A stretch of 64,000 nt of DNA from Proteobacteria bacterium ST_bin12 (GCA_002083635.1 MSXP01000004.1:1-64000), one strand, 5' to 3'; counted from the first letter of the stretch, positions 10,601-19,365 are shown. Program-made: numbers and translations. Notes: generated by a model from the letters alone, not told the origin.

Positions 10601-11179
10601 TCTGGTCAAGTTTTCACGCGTATCGCGTAGCCTTAATTCCGTTTCGCGTCGGCGCTCTTTATATTTACTGATGCCTGCGGCTTCTTCTAAAAATATGCGC
10701 AACTCTTCTGGCTTGGCTTCAACAATACGCGAAATTGTATTTTGGCCGATGATTGCGTACGCCCTGCCACCTAAGCCTGTACCCAGAAATAAATCTGCTA
10801 CATCACGTCTGCGTACTGCGCTATTGTTGATGTAATAGGTAGAGCCTTTTTCGCGCTCAATCACACGCTTAACAGAAATTTCGGCATACTGGCCCCAGGC
10901 ACCAGCTGCCCCGCCCAAGCTATTATCAAAAATAAGTTCCACTGAAGCTCTTGATATGGGCTTTCGGTTGCCAGAGCCATTAAAAATGACGGCATCCATG
11001 GCGTCAGCACGCATTTCTTTGGCAGAAGATTCGCCAAGTACCCAGCGCACCGATTCCATCACATTCGATTTTCCACAACCGTTAGGCCCAACCACCCCTA
11101 CGCGCTGACCATGCAAATGAATGGTGGTGGGGTCTACAAACGATTTAAAGCCGGCAAGTTTTAAGTGAGTTAAGCGCAA
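7670..11179 (-). CDS. smc: chromosome segregation protein SMC
   Basis: A 1169-residue condensin ATPase. The N-terminal head carries the Walker A loop GPNGCGKS at residues 31-38. Two long Gln/Leu-rich coiled-coil arms flank a hinge at about residues 500-640. The C-terminal head holds the ABC signature LSGGEK at about 1072 and Walker B DE at about 1100-1101 followed by the D-loop. SMC works with ScpA and ScpB, which are not in this window, to compact and separate chromosomes; enterobacteria use MukB instead. First gene of the smc-zipA-ligA unit, divergent from queF. Confidence 0.97.
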   Translation of the reverse strand: MRLTHLKLAGFKSFVDPTTIHLHGQRVGVVGPNGCGKSNVMESVRWVLGESSAKEMRADAMDAVIFNGSGNRKPISRASVELIFDNSLGGAAGAWGQYAEISVKRVIEREKGSTYYINNSAVRRRDVADLFLGTGLGGRAYAIIGQNTISRIVEAKPEELRIFLEEAAGISKYKERRRETELRLRDTRENLTRVEDICRELQKQITKLESQAVVTQQYHALQATLKLAEGQLWLLKKRDASLNWEKAKLLVEQLVNQLEALTAALRKSESELELSRQAHYAASEGINTAQATYYEANAEVSNLENQVKQNTEARERMAQQLQQLAQSIARNTTNTEALQQDLVQLNHDLALAQSNEQESSAALAALKLTLPEKEYLLNAATKLAQASHQALNEANQRIQVERNNIQFINQNIQENQQRIQRFEGELDRLTMPNESDLYATEASLQQAQNLVVTIEKNLQSQRANETALQAQLTQLRDSQNTAQRALNQADAEMHSLQKMQQSLHSESKLNDWLARAGLKESAYLWQKIKINADWRVAIESVLGAKLNALITNKNAFGSQSEQRPPSALVLGFDHQPEVKQLPHDANLTPLIQMIEECDVELKPVLADWLKGTYLLLSEDATEAVINKLQLGEALVNQQGDIFGRYSVSYHSTQSNLHGVLERQAQLDLLKQNQPSLLNNLSEIDASLKNIENQLQLVRQQQQYENAELRQATQHQHQMQLKLAQLQQARQNALEREKSIQTDLAATKQKLAQLMGDKDNKQALQDATVAQLNALDLAKNNDAIAKQQAEQAYFLSRDSIAQAEKNHQEFGFNLKLINNKINDLNNKLNAYFEEKIVIELQQKELEQTLLLTPMDTLKANLVEAINIKQNREASLARARDHLAEQEQVLQNHERARMQNEQQLHPLRDHLEQHRLYEQEARLTFEQCHAGLLENGQDEQTLAFSLGEQAKVSDLVRKTNQIQQEIYALGAVNLAAIQELNAETERKTYLDSQMLDLKQASDTLEDAIRKIDRETRDKLMHTFNTANQHFCELFATLFGGGQARLELLGDEILDTGLQVFAQPPGKKNTTIQLLSGGEKALTALALVFALFRLNPAPFCLMDEVDAPLDDSNTERFCHMVKKMSENTQFLFVSHNKITMEMAQQLIGVTMQESGVSRVVDVDIEAALTLQA

Positions 11180-11262
11180 AGCAGTGATTTATTGTATTTA
11201 AGGCTTTATATGATGAGATGACACGTTTTATAATAACGCTATTATTTGATATGAATGCCAAT

Positions 11263-11727
11263 ATGTCTAGCACCAACTTACACGATAGCGTTACATTGCT
11301 GGGCGACCTTAGCGCGCAGCCTTCTAAAACGCTTGAAACCTTCCCTAATCCTAATCCTAATCGCGATTTTCATATCCACATGGAAATCCCTGAATTTACT
11401 TGTTTGTGCCCAAAAACAGGCCAACCCGATTTTGCGGTGATTTATTTAGATTACATTCCAGACCAGCTTTGCGTAGAACTTAAAAGTTTAAAGCTATATA
11501 CCGTTTCATTTAGAAATGAAGGTTGTTTTCATGAGGCAGTAACTAACCGCATACTGGATGACCTAGTCACGGCGACCCAGCCAAAATTTATGCGTGTAAC
11601 AGCTAAGTTTTATGTGCGTGGTGGTATTTTTACCAATGTTGTTGCGGAACATCGCCAAGCAGGATGGCAACCTCTACCAAGAGTTGACTTGCTGGCATTT
11701 GAATCGCAAAGCAATACGCGCGGCTAA
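11263..11727 (+). CDS. queF: NADPH-dependent 7-cyano-7-deazaguanine reductase (single-domain QueF)
   Basis: This enzyme reduces preQ0 to preQ1, the last free-base step of queuosine synthesis for tRNA wobble positions. The T-fold protein of about 154 residues has the catalytic Cys within FTCLCPKTGQPDF and the QueF-specific substrate motif VELKSLKLYTVSFRN. It is the short unimodular form, unlike the tandem-domain E. coli enzyme. In-frame ATGs at 11218, 11251 and 11263 all lack a clear ribosome site. I chose 11263 because it gives the usual family N-terminus (MSSTNLHDSVTLLG). It is divergent from smc. Confidence 0.93.
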   Translation: MSSTNLHDSVTLLGDLSAQPSKTLETFPNPNPNRDFHIHMEIPEFTCLCPKTGQPDFAVIYLDYIPDQLCVELKSLKLYTVSFRNEGCFHEAVTNRILDDLVTATQPKFMRVTAKFYVRGGIFTNVVAEHRQAGWQPLPRVDLLAFESQSNTRG

Positions 11728-11787
11728 GTTATGCAGCTCAAATTTTAACTTTTGTCGTCAGAAACACGCCTAAATGCCAACTAGTCG

Positions 11788-11816
11788 TTGACAATTGTTC
11801 TGTGCATCTTTATTAT
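11788..11816 (+). promoter_or_regulatory. sigma-70 promoter for tRNA genes
   Basis: A perfect -35 box TTGACA at 11788-11793 and a -10 box TATTAT at 11811-11816 are separated by exactly 17 bases. The site lies about 64 bases before the 5' end of tRNA-Ala. It probably drives both tRNA genes, with the terminator at 12195-12226 ending the transcript. Confidence 0.75.
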
Positions 11817-11879
11817 TGCGCCTCTTCGACTGGTACACAATACGTGTATCAGTCAGAAGCCCAAATTGGTGGTAGTAAT

Positions 11880-11955
<76 letters not shown>

Positions 11956-12053
11956 AAAAACTTGATAAATATACTTTAAGACAAAATTTTCTTAAAAAAT
12001 TTCATCAAAATGTAGTAAAATGCCGTTGTTGTAAATTAAGTAGTATTTCTTAG

Positions 12054-12129
12054 GTCCCCATCGTCTAGAGGCCTAGGACACCTCCCTTTCACGGAGGCGA
12101 CCGGGGTTCGAATCCCCGTGGGGACGCCA
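12054..12129 (+). tRNA. tRNA-Glu(UUC)
   Basis: A complete 76-base cloverleaf with encoded CCA. The acceptor stem GTCCCCA pairs with TGGGGAC and the discriminator base is G. The anticodon stem CCTCC/GGAGG encloses CTTTCAC, giving anticodon TTC. It lies 98 bases after tRNA-Ala, probably in the same transcript. Confidence 0.97.
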
Positions 12130-12194
12130 GTTTAAATTCTATTTTGAATTGACAATAATCGGCAAATAAAACAGTTAAGTTTTAATTAATGCAG

Positions 12195-12226
12195 CCAGTA
12201 TGTTTTTAATGATGTACTGGTTTTTT
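12195..12226 (+). terminator. rho-independent terminator after tRNA-Glu
   Basis: The stem CCAGTA (12195-12200) pairs with TACTGG (12215-12220) around a 14-base loop and is followed by six T residues. The position between the tRNA pair and the convergent LysR gene fits termination of the tRNA transcript. Confidence 0.6.
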
Positions 12227-12258
12227 GCATAGATGCCACCTGTATTCTCACGTCGTTA

Positions 12259-13170
12259 TCAATCGGCTGTATTCAGTTTTGTCTCAGCTAATATTTTGAC
12301 TAAAAAATCAAATACAACGCGCACTCGTTCAGCTATTGGCCCGCGTTGTGGCCTGTACACATAAATGCCCCATGCTGCTGGTGCTTGGTCTTGTAGTACA
12401 GGAATTAACTGCCCACTTTTAATATATTTTTCGCATAAAAAATCTGCCAGTTGCGCATAACCAATTCCAGCCAATACCGCGCCTAGTTCAGCTTCTGGGT
12501 CGTCAGTAATAAAGCTTGGGGCTGTTGGAAAGCAATCAGGTGCATTTGCAAAAGACCAAGGCCACATTCTGCCTGTATTTTGGTCGATTAAGCCTGTATA
12601 CGGCATGCGACATAAATCATCAATCGTATTAGGCAGCCCTGTTTTTGCTACAAGTTCGGGTGAGCCTACAATATAAAACTTCACCTCATTGACTCGCCTA
12701 GCCACGTTGCGATTATTGCTAAAAAAACCAACACGCACGCCTATATCCATTTGGTCTGCGACCACATTATCGATTAAGTCTGAAAACCTTAAGTCAAATT
12801 GAATGCTAGGATGCTGTTTTAAAAAATCGGTGAGTGCTGGCAATAAATAGTATCGACCCAAAGAATTAGGCATGGTAATTCTGACTAAACCTTCTATTTG
12901 TTGAGGTTTGATGCTTTTATTGGATTGAAATAGCGTGTCTACTCCATCAATCAGGCTTTGGCATTGATGTGCGATTTGCTTGCCAAATTCGGTAATCGTC
13001 GTATTGCGCGTGCTTCTGTAAAATAGCGGTTCGCCTAAACGTTCTTCAAGCTCTTTGATGGCACGTGTGACAGATTGTGGCGAAATGCCAAGCCTGACCG
13101 AGGCTTCTTTAAAATTGGCTGATTCCGCTACAACTTTAAAGATACGCAGCATTTCAAGTTGATTTTGCAT
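12259..13170 (-). CDS. LysR-family transcriptional regulator
   Basis: A 303-residue LysR regulator. The N-terminal winged helix-turn-helix spans about residues 3-62 (SANFKEASVRLGISPQSVTR), followed by a linker helix and a periplasmic-binding-protein-like effector domain at about 90-295. It is transcribed divergently from the molybdenum hydroxylase genes, the usual arrangement for a LysR activator of a neighbouring catabolic operon. An inverted repeat at 13204-13220, 33 bases before its start, is a good operator candidate. The inducer is unknown. Confidence 0.92.
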   Translation of the reverse strand: MQNQLEMLRIFKVVAESANFKEASVRLGISPQSVTRAIKELEERLGEPLFYRSTRNTTITEFGKQIAHQCQSLIDGVDTLFQSNKSIKPQQIEGLVRITMPNSLGRYYLLPALTDFLKQHPSIQFDLRFSDLIDNVVADQMDIGVRVGFFSNNRNVARRVNEVKFYIVGSPELVAKTGLPNTIDDLCRMPYTGLIDQNTGRMWPWSFANAPDCFPTAPSFITDDPEAELGAVLAGIGYAQLADFLCEKYIKSGQLIPVLQDQAPAAWGIYVYRPQRGPIAERVRVVFDFLVKILAETKLNTAD

Positions 13171-13203
13171 GATTTAATTAACCGAAACAATTAATCCATA
13201 ATC

Positions 13204-13220
13204 TGGAATTATCAATTCCA
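13204..13220. promoter_or_regulatory. probable LysR operator (inverted repeat)
   Basis: The perfect palindrome TGGAATT-ATC-AATTCCA lies in the 165-base divergent spacer between the LysR gene and the molybdenum hydroxylase operon. A further half-site ending ATTCCA follows at 13224-13230. Position and symmetry suit a LysR-type binding site; binding is inferred. Confidence 0.5.
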
Positions 13221-13335
13221 AATTATTCCATATAATGGTTGCTAACACTATGCGATTATGTCAAAAAACTTAACCCATTTTTATAACAGAATTTTTAATA
13301 ATAAAACGTAACGAAAAATCAAGGAGCCAACTAAC

Positions 13336-13794
13336 ATGATTACTTTGAATATCAATGGCAAAGAACAACAACTCGATGTAGAGGACGATATGCCGATTTT
13401 ATGGGCGCTGAGAGATGTTTTACATTTAACGGGTACTAAGTTTGGCTGTGGCATGTCGCTATGCGGGGCCTGTACTGTACATCTGGACGGGCAAGCGATT
13501 CGCTCCTGTATCACGCCAGTGAGTGCCGCTGCAGGCAAAAAAATCACGACCATTGAAGACATGCAAAACCAGAAAATTGGCCAAGCAGTGCAATCCGCAT
13601 GGAGTGAAATTGACGTAGTGCAATGTGGATATTGCCAATCTGGGCAAATCATGGCGGCTACCGCCCTACTCGCTAACAATCAAAAACCAAGCGATGCCGA
13701 TATTGATGCGGCCATGACAGGCAATATTTGCCGTTGTGGCACTTATCCGCGCATTCGCGCTGCGATTCACAATGCTGCCAGCAAATTAGCTTAA
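13336..13794 (+). CDS. 2Fe-2S subunit of a molybdenum hydroxylase (IorA-like)
   Basis: A 152-residue electron-transfer subunit of the xanthine oxidase family. A plant-type 2Fe-2S domain carries Cys38, Cys43, Cys46 and Cys58, and an alpha-helical second 2Fe-2S domain carries the motifs QCGYCQSGQ and GNICRCGTY. It matches the small subunit of isoquinoline 1-oxidoreductase and related aldehyde oxidoreductases, passing electrons from the Mo site to an acceptor. The start has a good ribosome site (AAGGAG at 13321-13326). The large subunit follows after 10 bases. Confidence 0.93.
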   Translation: MITLNINGKEQQLDVEDDMPILWALRDVLHLTGTKFGCGMSLCGACTVHLDGQAIRSCITPVSAAAGKKITTIEDMQNQKIGQAVQSAWSEIDVVQCGYCQSGQIMAATALLANNQKPSDADIDAAMTGNICRCGTYPRIRAAIHNAASKLA

Positions 13795-13804
13795 GGAACC
13801 GACC

Positions 13805-15991
13805 ATGAATGCACCGATTAATATCTCCAGACGTACCTTTATTAAAGCGACTGCACTCGTTGCGGGCGGCCTGATTATTGGCTTTACTATTCCGTACGCA
13901 AAACGCTTTTTAATGCCGGGCGCTGCGCCTGATGCGACGTTAGACGTTGGTAAAGATGCTGCAAAACTGCCATCACCTAACGCTTTTTTACGTATAGGTA
14001 GTGACAACACGATTACCGTGATGCTTGCACACAGCGAGATGGGGCAAAGTATTTGGACGACATTGCCGATGCTAATTGCTGATGAACTTGATGCAGACTG
14101 GAGCACCATAAAAGTAGAACATGCTGCTAGTGCCCCAGCATACATCCATACAACTTACGGCATTCAAATCACTGGTGGCTCTTCTACCACATGGTCAGAG
14201 TTTGATCGTTACCGCCAGGCAGGTGCGTTAACGCGCGCACTTTTAGTGAGCGCCGCAGCTGAAAAATTGGGCGTAGCTGCTGAAAACATTAAAACAGAGA
14301 ACGGCTTTGTCATCAGTGGTGATCAAAAAATCCCTTATGGCGATTTAGCAGAAGTTGCAGCCAAAATTGAAACACCCAAAACAGTCAAACTAAAAGACCC
14401 AAAAGACTGGAAGATTATTGGCAAAGCCACTAAACGTTTGGATGGCCCTGAAAAAATAAACGGCACGGCAGTATTTGGCCAAGATATCCATTTTGAAGGC
14501 TTAATGACTGCAATGGTTGCACGCTCTCCAGTGTTTGGCGGAACGGTTAAAACCTTTGATGCAACTGCCGCCAAGCAAATAAAAGGTGTGCGCCAAGTGG
14601 TGCAAGTACCTACAGGCGTGGCAGTGATTGCCGACAATTACTGGGCGGCGAGGAAAGGCCGTGAAGCGTTGAAAGTGGATTGGGATTTAGGAGTTAACGC
14701 TAAGCTTGATTCAAAAATAATGCTTGAAGAATACCGACAACTAGCGGCGACAGCAGGCTTGCCTGCGGCTAAAGCTGGTGACACCAAAGCTGCGCTAGCG
14801 AATGCCAAGCAACTTATAGAGGCTGAATATTCGCTGCCTTATTTAGCACACTCGCCAATGGAGCCACTTAACTGCGCAGTCAAAATTGAAAAAGATTCTT
14901 GCGAAATTTGGACTGGCACGCAAATGCAAACCACAGACCAGCTAGCGGCTGCAAAAATATTAGGGTTAAAGCCAGAGCAAGTAACTATTCATACTGTATT
15001 TTTAGGCGGCGGCTTTGGTCGTCGTGCGAATCCAGTTGCTGATTTTGTATCAGAAGCCGTGCAAGTCGCTAAAGCGGCTGGCGTGCCTGTTAAAACAGTG
15101 TGGAGCCGTGAAGATGATGTAAAAGGCGGTCATTACCGACCCATGTATCTGCACAAAGTGAATATCGTTTTAGATGCGAATGGCATGCCAACTGCATGGC
15201 AGCATGTGGCTGTTGGCCAATCAATCATGAAAGGTACCTCTTTTGAAGCTTTTATGATTAAAGATGGGGTTGATGCAACTTCGGTTGAGGGAGCTGCCGA
15301 CTCGCCTTATTTAAAAAGTATCCCCAATTACGATATAAGTTTGCACACTGTTCAAGCAACTATTCCAGTGCAATGGTGGCGCTCAGTTGGGCACAGCCAC
15401 ACTGCGTTTGTGATGGAAAGCTTGATTGATGAAATGGCTAACTTAGCTCAAAAAGACCCATTAGCGTATCGTCGTACTTTACTTAAAGACCATCCACGTC
15501 ATTTAGCAGCGCTTAATTTGGCGGCAGAAAAATCCGATTGGGGTAAGCCATTAGCTAAAGGCGTATTCCGCGGTATTGCCGTACACGAATCTTTTGGTAG
15601 CTTTGTCGCACAAGTCGCTGAAGTATCTGTAACAGATGGCGAAGTGAAAGTGCATCGCATGGTTTCTGCAATTGATTGCGGGCTTGCAGTTAATCCGGAT
15701 TCATTAAAAGCGCAAATGGAGTCGTCGGTTTCATATGGCCTAGGCGCGGCGATGCAAAGTGAAATTACTTTCAAAGATGGCATGGTGATGCAATCTAATT
15801 TCCATGATTATCAAGTGATGCGCATGGCTAATATGCCTAAAGTGGAAGTATATATTGTGCAAAGTACCGAAAAAATGGGCGGTGTGGGTGAGCCAGGATT
15901 ACCGCCAGTGGCTCCTGCGGTAACTAATGCGATTTTTGCGGCTACAGGCAAGCGCATCCGCACATTACCAATTGGCAATCAACTCGCATAA
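13805..15991 (+). CDS. molybdopterin-binding subunit of a periplasmic molybdenum hydroxylase (IorB-like)
   Basis: A 728-residue catalytic subunit of the isoquinoline/aldehyde oxidoreductase branch of the xanthine oxidase family. The Tat signal SRRTFIKA (Arg9-Arg10) plus a hydrophobic segment indicates export of the assembled complex to the periplasm. The motif FLGGGFGRR binds molybdopterin, and Glu in GVGEPGLPPVAPA near the C-terminus is the expected base catalyst. The family hydroxylates N-heteroaromatics or oxidises aldehydes; the substrate here is unknown. No cytochrome c subunit gene follows, so the electron acceptor is unclear. Confidence 0.92.
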   Translation: MNAPINISRRTFIKATALVAGGLIIGFTIPYAKRFLMPGAAPDATLDVGKDAAKLPSPNAFLRIGSDNTITVMLAHSEMGQSIWTTLPMLIADELDADWSTIKVEHAASAPAYIHTTYGIQITGGSSTTWSEFDRYRQAGALTRALLVSAAAEKLGVAAENIKTENGFVISGDQKIPYGDLAEVAAKIETPKTVKLKDPKDWKIIGKATKRLDGPEKINGTAVFGQDIHFEGLMTAMVARSPVFGGTVKTFDATAAKQIKGVRQVVQVPTGVAVIADNYWAARKGREALKVDWDLGVNAKLDSKIMLEEYRQLAATAGLPAAKAGDTKAALANAKQLIEAEYSLPYLAHSPMEPLNCAVKIEKDSCEIWTGTQMQTTDQLAAAKILGLKPEQVTIHTVFLGGGFGRRANPVADFVSEAVQVAKAAGVPVKTVWSREDDVKGGHYRPMYLHKVNIVLDANGMPTAWQHVAVGQSIMKGTSFEAFMIKDGVDATSVEGAADSPYLKSIPNYDISLHTVQATIPVQWWRSVGHSHTAFVMESLIDEMANLAQKDPLAYRRTLLKDHPRHLAALNLAAEKSDWGKPLAKGVFRGIAVHESFGSFVAQVAEVSVTDGEVKVHRMVSAIDCGLAVNPDSLKAQMESSVSYGLGAAMQSEITFKDGMVMQSNFHDYQVMRMANMPKVEVYIVQSTEKMGGVGEPGLPPVAPAVTNAIFAATGKRIRTLPIGNQLA

Positions 15992-16000
15992 GGTTAATGC

Positions 16001-17011
16001 ATGAAATCTGCTGATTTAGATGTGTTAACTCACACGCTTGAATGGCTAAAAAATGGCTACAAAGCGCACCTATTCACTGTTGTGCAAACATGGGGATCTG
16101 CCCCGCGTTTGCCAGGCGCCATATTGGTGGTGCGTGAAGATGGGCATTTGGTTGGATCGGTTTCTGGTGGTTGCATTGAGGATGATTTAGCAGATAAAGC
16201 GCGGAATCAAGAGCTGCCAAAAATTGCATCTGTGATGGAATATGGCATCAGTCGCGATGAAGCACGGCGATTTAATATTCCGTGTGGTGGCCGCTTGCAG
16301 ATTGTGGCTGAGCCAATCAATGAAGTTGCGCAGCTATTAACATTGGTAAACGCGTTAGAAGTGCGAAAATTAATGAAGCGTTCGGTCAATCTAAAAACAG
16401 GCCAGGTTAAATTGATACAAGTGTTGCCAGAAGGTTTGCCAATAATAGAGGGTGATTGGTTTCATACCTACTTTGGCCCGCAATGGCGTTTGCTGATTAT
16501 TGGCGCTAATCAATTAGGCTCTACGCTAGCGAGTATGGCGCAAGTGCTGGATTTTGATGTGCTGATTTGTGAGCCACGCCAAGAGATTCGCGATGAATGG
16601 CATGTAGAAGGTGTGACATGGGTTGAAGGCATGCCAGACGATGTGGTGCTGGAAATCAATCCAGATGCGCATACCGCGATTGTGGCGGTGACACATGACC
16701 CCAAGCTGGATGATATGGCCTTGCTGGAAGCGCTTAAATCGGATGCTTTTTATGTGGGGGCGCTTGGATCACACAAAAACCAAGAAAAACGCCGCGAACG
16801 TATGCGCCTATTTGATTTGAATGAGCTGGAAATTGCCACTTTACGCGGCCCAGTCGGCTTGCAGATTGGTAGCCGCACGCCTGCCGAAATTGCGATTGCT
16901 ATTTTGGCCGAATTGATTCAGGTAAGAGCGCAGCAACTTAAAATGGGCACTGGCTTTATTGATGATATCAGCCAAATTAACCATACTAATAAGGCGCGCT
17001 GCGAAGCTTAA
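16001..17011 (+). CDS. XdhC/CoxI-family molybdenum hydroxylase maturation factor
   Basis: A 336-residue maturation protein with the N-terminal XdhC/CoxI domain (VQTWGSAPRLPGA ... SVSGGCIEDDL) and a C-terminal Rossmann-like domain (GANQLGSTLA ... YVGALGSHKNQEKR). XdhC proteins bind the molybdenum cofactor, help its sulfuration and insert it into xanthine oxidase-family enzymes. It begins 9 bases after the large subunit, so it is almost certainly the third gene of this operon. Its stop codon overlaps that of the convergent mocA-like gene. Confidence 0.92.
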   Translation: MKSADLDVLTHTLEWLKNGYKAHLFTVVQTWGSAPRLPGAILVVREDGHLVGSVSGGCIEDDLADKARNQELPKIASVMEYGISRDEARRFNIPCGGRLQIVAEPINEVAQLLTLVNALEVRKLMKRSVNLKTGQVKLIQVLPEGLPIIEGDWFHTYFGPQWRLLIIGANQLGSTLASMAQVLDFDVLICEPRQEIRDEWHVEGVTWVEGMPDDVVLEINPDAHTAIVAVTHDPKLDDMALLEALKSDAFYVGALGSHKNQEKRRERMRLFDLNELEIATLRGPVGLQIGSRTPAEIAIAILAELIQVRAQQLKMGTGFIDDISQINHTNKARCEA

Positions 17012-17598
17012 GCGCTTGGATTAATGCGATTCAAATCAGCTGGCGTATCAATATCCGCTAAAATTCCTGCATCCTCACACGCGAATAACGTTACCTCGTG
17101 AGAGTATTGCTTGATGATAGACCGCGCGCCCTCATCACCTTTTAGGCTTTCTAATTGATTGCGAAATTGGGCAGAAAATCCGACAGGATGGCCGCGCTGA
17201 CCTTGGAAAGTAGGAACAACGATTGCAGCACCCGCTTTTAAGTGCGTTGTAACCCCGCTAATCGTGGCAGGCTGGATGTAAGGCATATCAGCAAGCGCAA
17301 TCACAAACCCATCATCAGAAGCTGAAAATTGAGCTGAGAATCGAATCGCAACGGCTAAGCTATCAGCCATGTCTTGATCATTTTTATCGCAAAATACAAG
17401 GTTAACTCCCCTGCTTGAAAGAGAATCTGCTAACACTTTATTTTCTGGTCTAAGCACTGCAATACAAGTTGGAACTGCCTGCATCAAACTTTCGGCTGAT
17501 GCAATTGCTATTGGCCGACCATCTGGCAATGGCTGTAAAAGCTTATCCAAATCGCCATATCTGCGTGAAAAGCCCGCAGCTAATAAAATGCCTATCAT
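17008..17598 (-). CDS. MocA/MobA-like molybdenum cofactor nucleotidyltransferase
   Basis: A 196-residue NTP transferase with the MobA-type N-terminal motif LLAAGFSRRYGDLDKLL and the acidic motif ALADMPYIQP. Members next to xanthine oxidase-family genes usually attach CMP to molybdopterin, forming the dinucleotide cofactor these enzymes need. It converges on XdhC with a four-base overlap, both stop codons sharing TTAA at 17008-17011. Cytidylyl rather than guanylyl transfer is inferred from context. Confidence 0.85.
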   Translation of the reverse strand: MIGILLAAGFSRRYGDLDKLLQPLPDGRPIAIASAESLMQAVPTCIAVLRPENKVLADSLSSRGVNLVFCDKNDQDMADSLAVAIRFSAQFSASDDGFVIALADMPYIQPATISGVTTHLKAGAAIVVPTFQGQRGHPVGFSAQFRNQLESLKGDEGARSIIKQYSHEVTLFACEDAGILADIDTPADLNRINPSA

Positions 17599-17679
17599 TT
17601 ACTTCCATCTAAAAAATCATTACAGATATGATGGTGAATGTTATTCATGCCGTCAAGGTTGCAGATTAGCTAGATTTGA

Positions 17680-19275
17680 TTAATATACGTCGCGACGATA
17701 TCGACCAGATGTGATTAAAGCAGATAATGAGGCTTCTCCAAGAATCTCAAGCAAGCGATTATGCACCGCAGGTGCCATGCCATTAGCACTGCCACATACA
17801 TAAATCGCAGCACCATCGGCAACCCACTTTTTAATCTCAGTTGCTGATGACCTGACAATATCTTGCACATAAACTCGGTTAACTTGGTCGCGTGAAAAAG
17901 CGGTTTCTAGCCTTGTAATCCAGCCCTGATTTTGCCAATCGAGCAACTCATCTTTAAAATAAAAATCATGCGAAGCTTGACGTTCACCAAAAATAAGCCA
18001 GTTATTGCCCAGCCCTGCTGAGATACGCGCTTTTAGATGTGCTCTTAAACCTGCAATGCCTGTACCATTGCCGATTAAGATGAGTGGAATTTCATGAGGC
18101 GGTGGATGAAATGCGCTGTTCTCACGAATACGTAAGGCAATATCACTCTTGATTGCTGCATACTCTGTCAGCCAGCCAGAACCAATGCCTAAGCGGCCAT
18201 CGGCATAATGTGTTTGACGAACCAGCAGCTCGAGCTGGCCATCTTGCGCAATCGATGCAATCGAGTATTCACGATGCGGCAACGTTTTTAATGCCAGTAA
18301 AATGGCTTCAATAGTTAACCCATTTAACACGTTAAAACCAGCTTCATCATGTGGTAGTAGCTTTTCTTGCAACGCTTCTCTTAATGTCAACTCTGACTCT
18401 GTTTGAATGCTGCCATTCAGGCCAAGATACTTCAAAAAGTTATCCACCGCTTGCGGTGAATTACGCGGGCCGACTTCTGCAATATCTCCTGCTTGCCATT
18501 CTATTTGTTTGTTTTGTGCAGATAAACTTAAATGATAGACAGGTGAACCTATACTGCCCTGATTCAATTGCTTACGGCTAGTCAGTTCCCAACGTTGATA
18601 ATCAGGCGTTTTCCAATCAGCCATTTCCGTATCTTGTGCCAAGACGCTTAACTGGTATTGCCAATGTCTTAATGCACCATCATCGTTGCGGTTAACTTCT
18701 ACCATGTCGAATAATGGGATGGCATGTGTATGTTGCAGCCATGCTGTAAGCGTATGGCCAAATCCGCAATAATGACTATAGCTAGCATCACCTAGCGCTA
18801 AAACACCGTATTTAAGATTGGGGAATCTTGTATTTTGATGCATGACTTTGGTTAAGAATTCGCGCGCATTATCAGGCGCATCGCCCTCACCAGTGGTGCT
18901 GACGACAAACAAAATGCGATTAAAAGCCTGCAACATGAAAGAATTAATGGTTGAAAGTGGTTGCATCTCAACCATTAGTCCTGCAGACTTTAGAGATTCT
19001 ACTGTTTTTTTGGCAAGCTGCTCAGCATTGCCAGTTTGGCTGGCATAGGCCACTAAAATTGTGCTCTCATCTCGCAAATTTACGTCTGCGTTAACCAAGT
19101 TACTTTCCTGTATGCGTTGAACAGTTCTTTGTTTATGTCGCCATATAAACCAACTGCAGAACGCTAAATAAAGAACGACAACACTTATCGCGTTTATCAA
19201 ATAATGCGCCTTAATACTGGCTGCATAAGACGGATAGGTGACAAACAAGCTTAAAACCGCGAGTAGATATTTCAT
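17680..19275 (-). CDS. membrane-anchored flavodoxin/ferredoxin-NADP reductase fusion (CysJ-like)
   Basis: A 531-residue diflavin reductase. Two N-terminal hydrophobic segments (residues 3-18 and 24-46) anchor it. A flavodoxin FMN domain at about 70-215 has the phosphate loop YASQTGNAEQLA, and an FAD/NADPH domain at about 230-531 has the FAD motif YSIAS and the NADPH motifs GNGTGIAGLR and YVCGSANGMA, ending in an aromatic residue. It would carry electrons from NADPH. As last gene behind PepSY, DUF2271 and DUF4198 genes and a Fur box, it probably supplies ferric-siderophore reduction rather than sulfite reduction; that is inference. Confidence 0.85.
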   Translation of the reverse strand: MKYLLAVLSLFVTYPSYAASIKAHYLINAISVVVLYLAFCSWFIWRHKQRTVQRIQESNLVNADVNLRDESTILVAYASQTGNAEQLAKKTVESLKSAGLMVEMQPLSTINSFMLQAFNRILFVVSTTGEGDAPDNAREFLTKVMHQNTRFPNLKYGVLALGDASYSHYCGFGHTLTAWLQHTHAIPLFDMVEVNRNDDGALRHWQYQLSVLAQDTEMADWKTPDYQRWELTSRKQLNQGSIGSPVYHLSLSAQNKQIEWQAGDIAEVGPRNSPQAVDNFLKYLGLNGSIQTESELTLREALQEKLLPHDEAGFNVLNGLTIEAILLALKTLPHREYSIASIAQDGQLELLVRQTHYADGRLGIGSGWLTEYAAIKSDIALRIRENSAFHPPPHEIPLILIGNGTGIAGLRAHLKARISAGLGNNWLIFGERQASHDFYFKDELLDWQNQGWITRLETAFSRDQVNRVYVQDIVRSSATEIKKWVADGAAIYVCGSANGMAPAVHNRLLEILGEASLSALITSGRYRRDVY

Positions 19276-19365
19276 TTTAGCATCGTCATTAATTGAGTGG
19301 AAAACTGTGCTTCATAACTGTGTATCTAATGTTCAATCAATAACGGTCATTGCTCTAAAGCAAGC

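Noticed and set aside
17680..19275. Sulfite reductase flavoprotein CysJ
   Set aside because: It has membrane anchors, no neighbouring cysI or cysH, and follows iron-regulated genes, so assimilatory sulfite reduction is unlikely.
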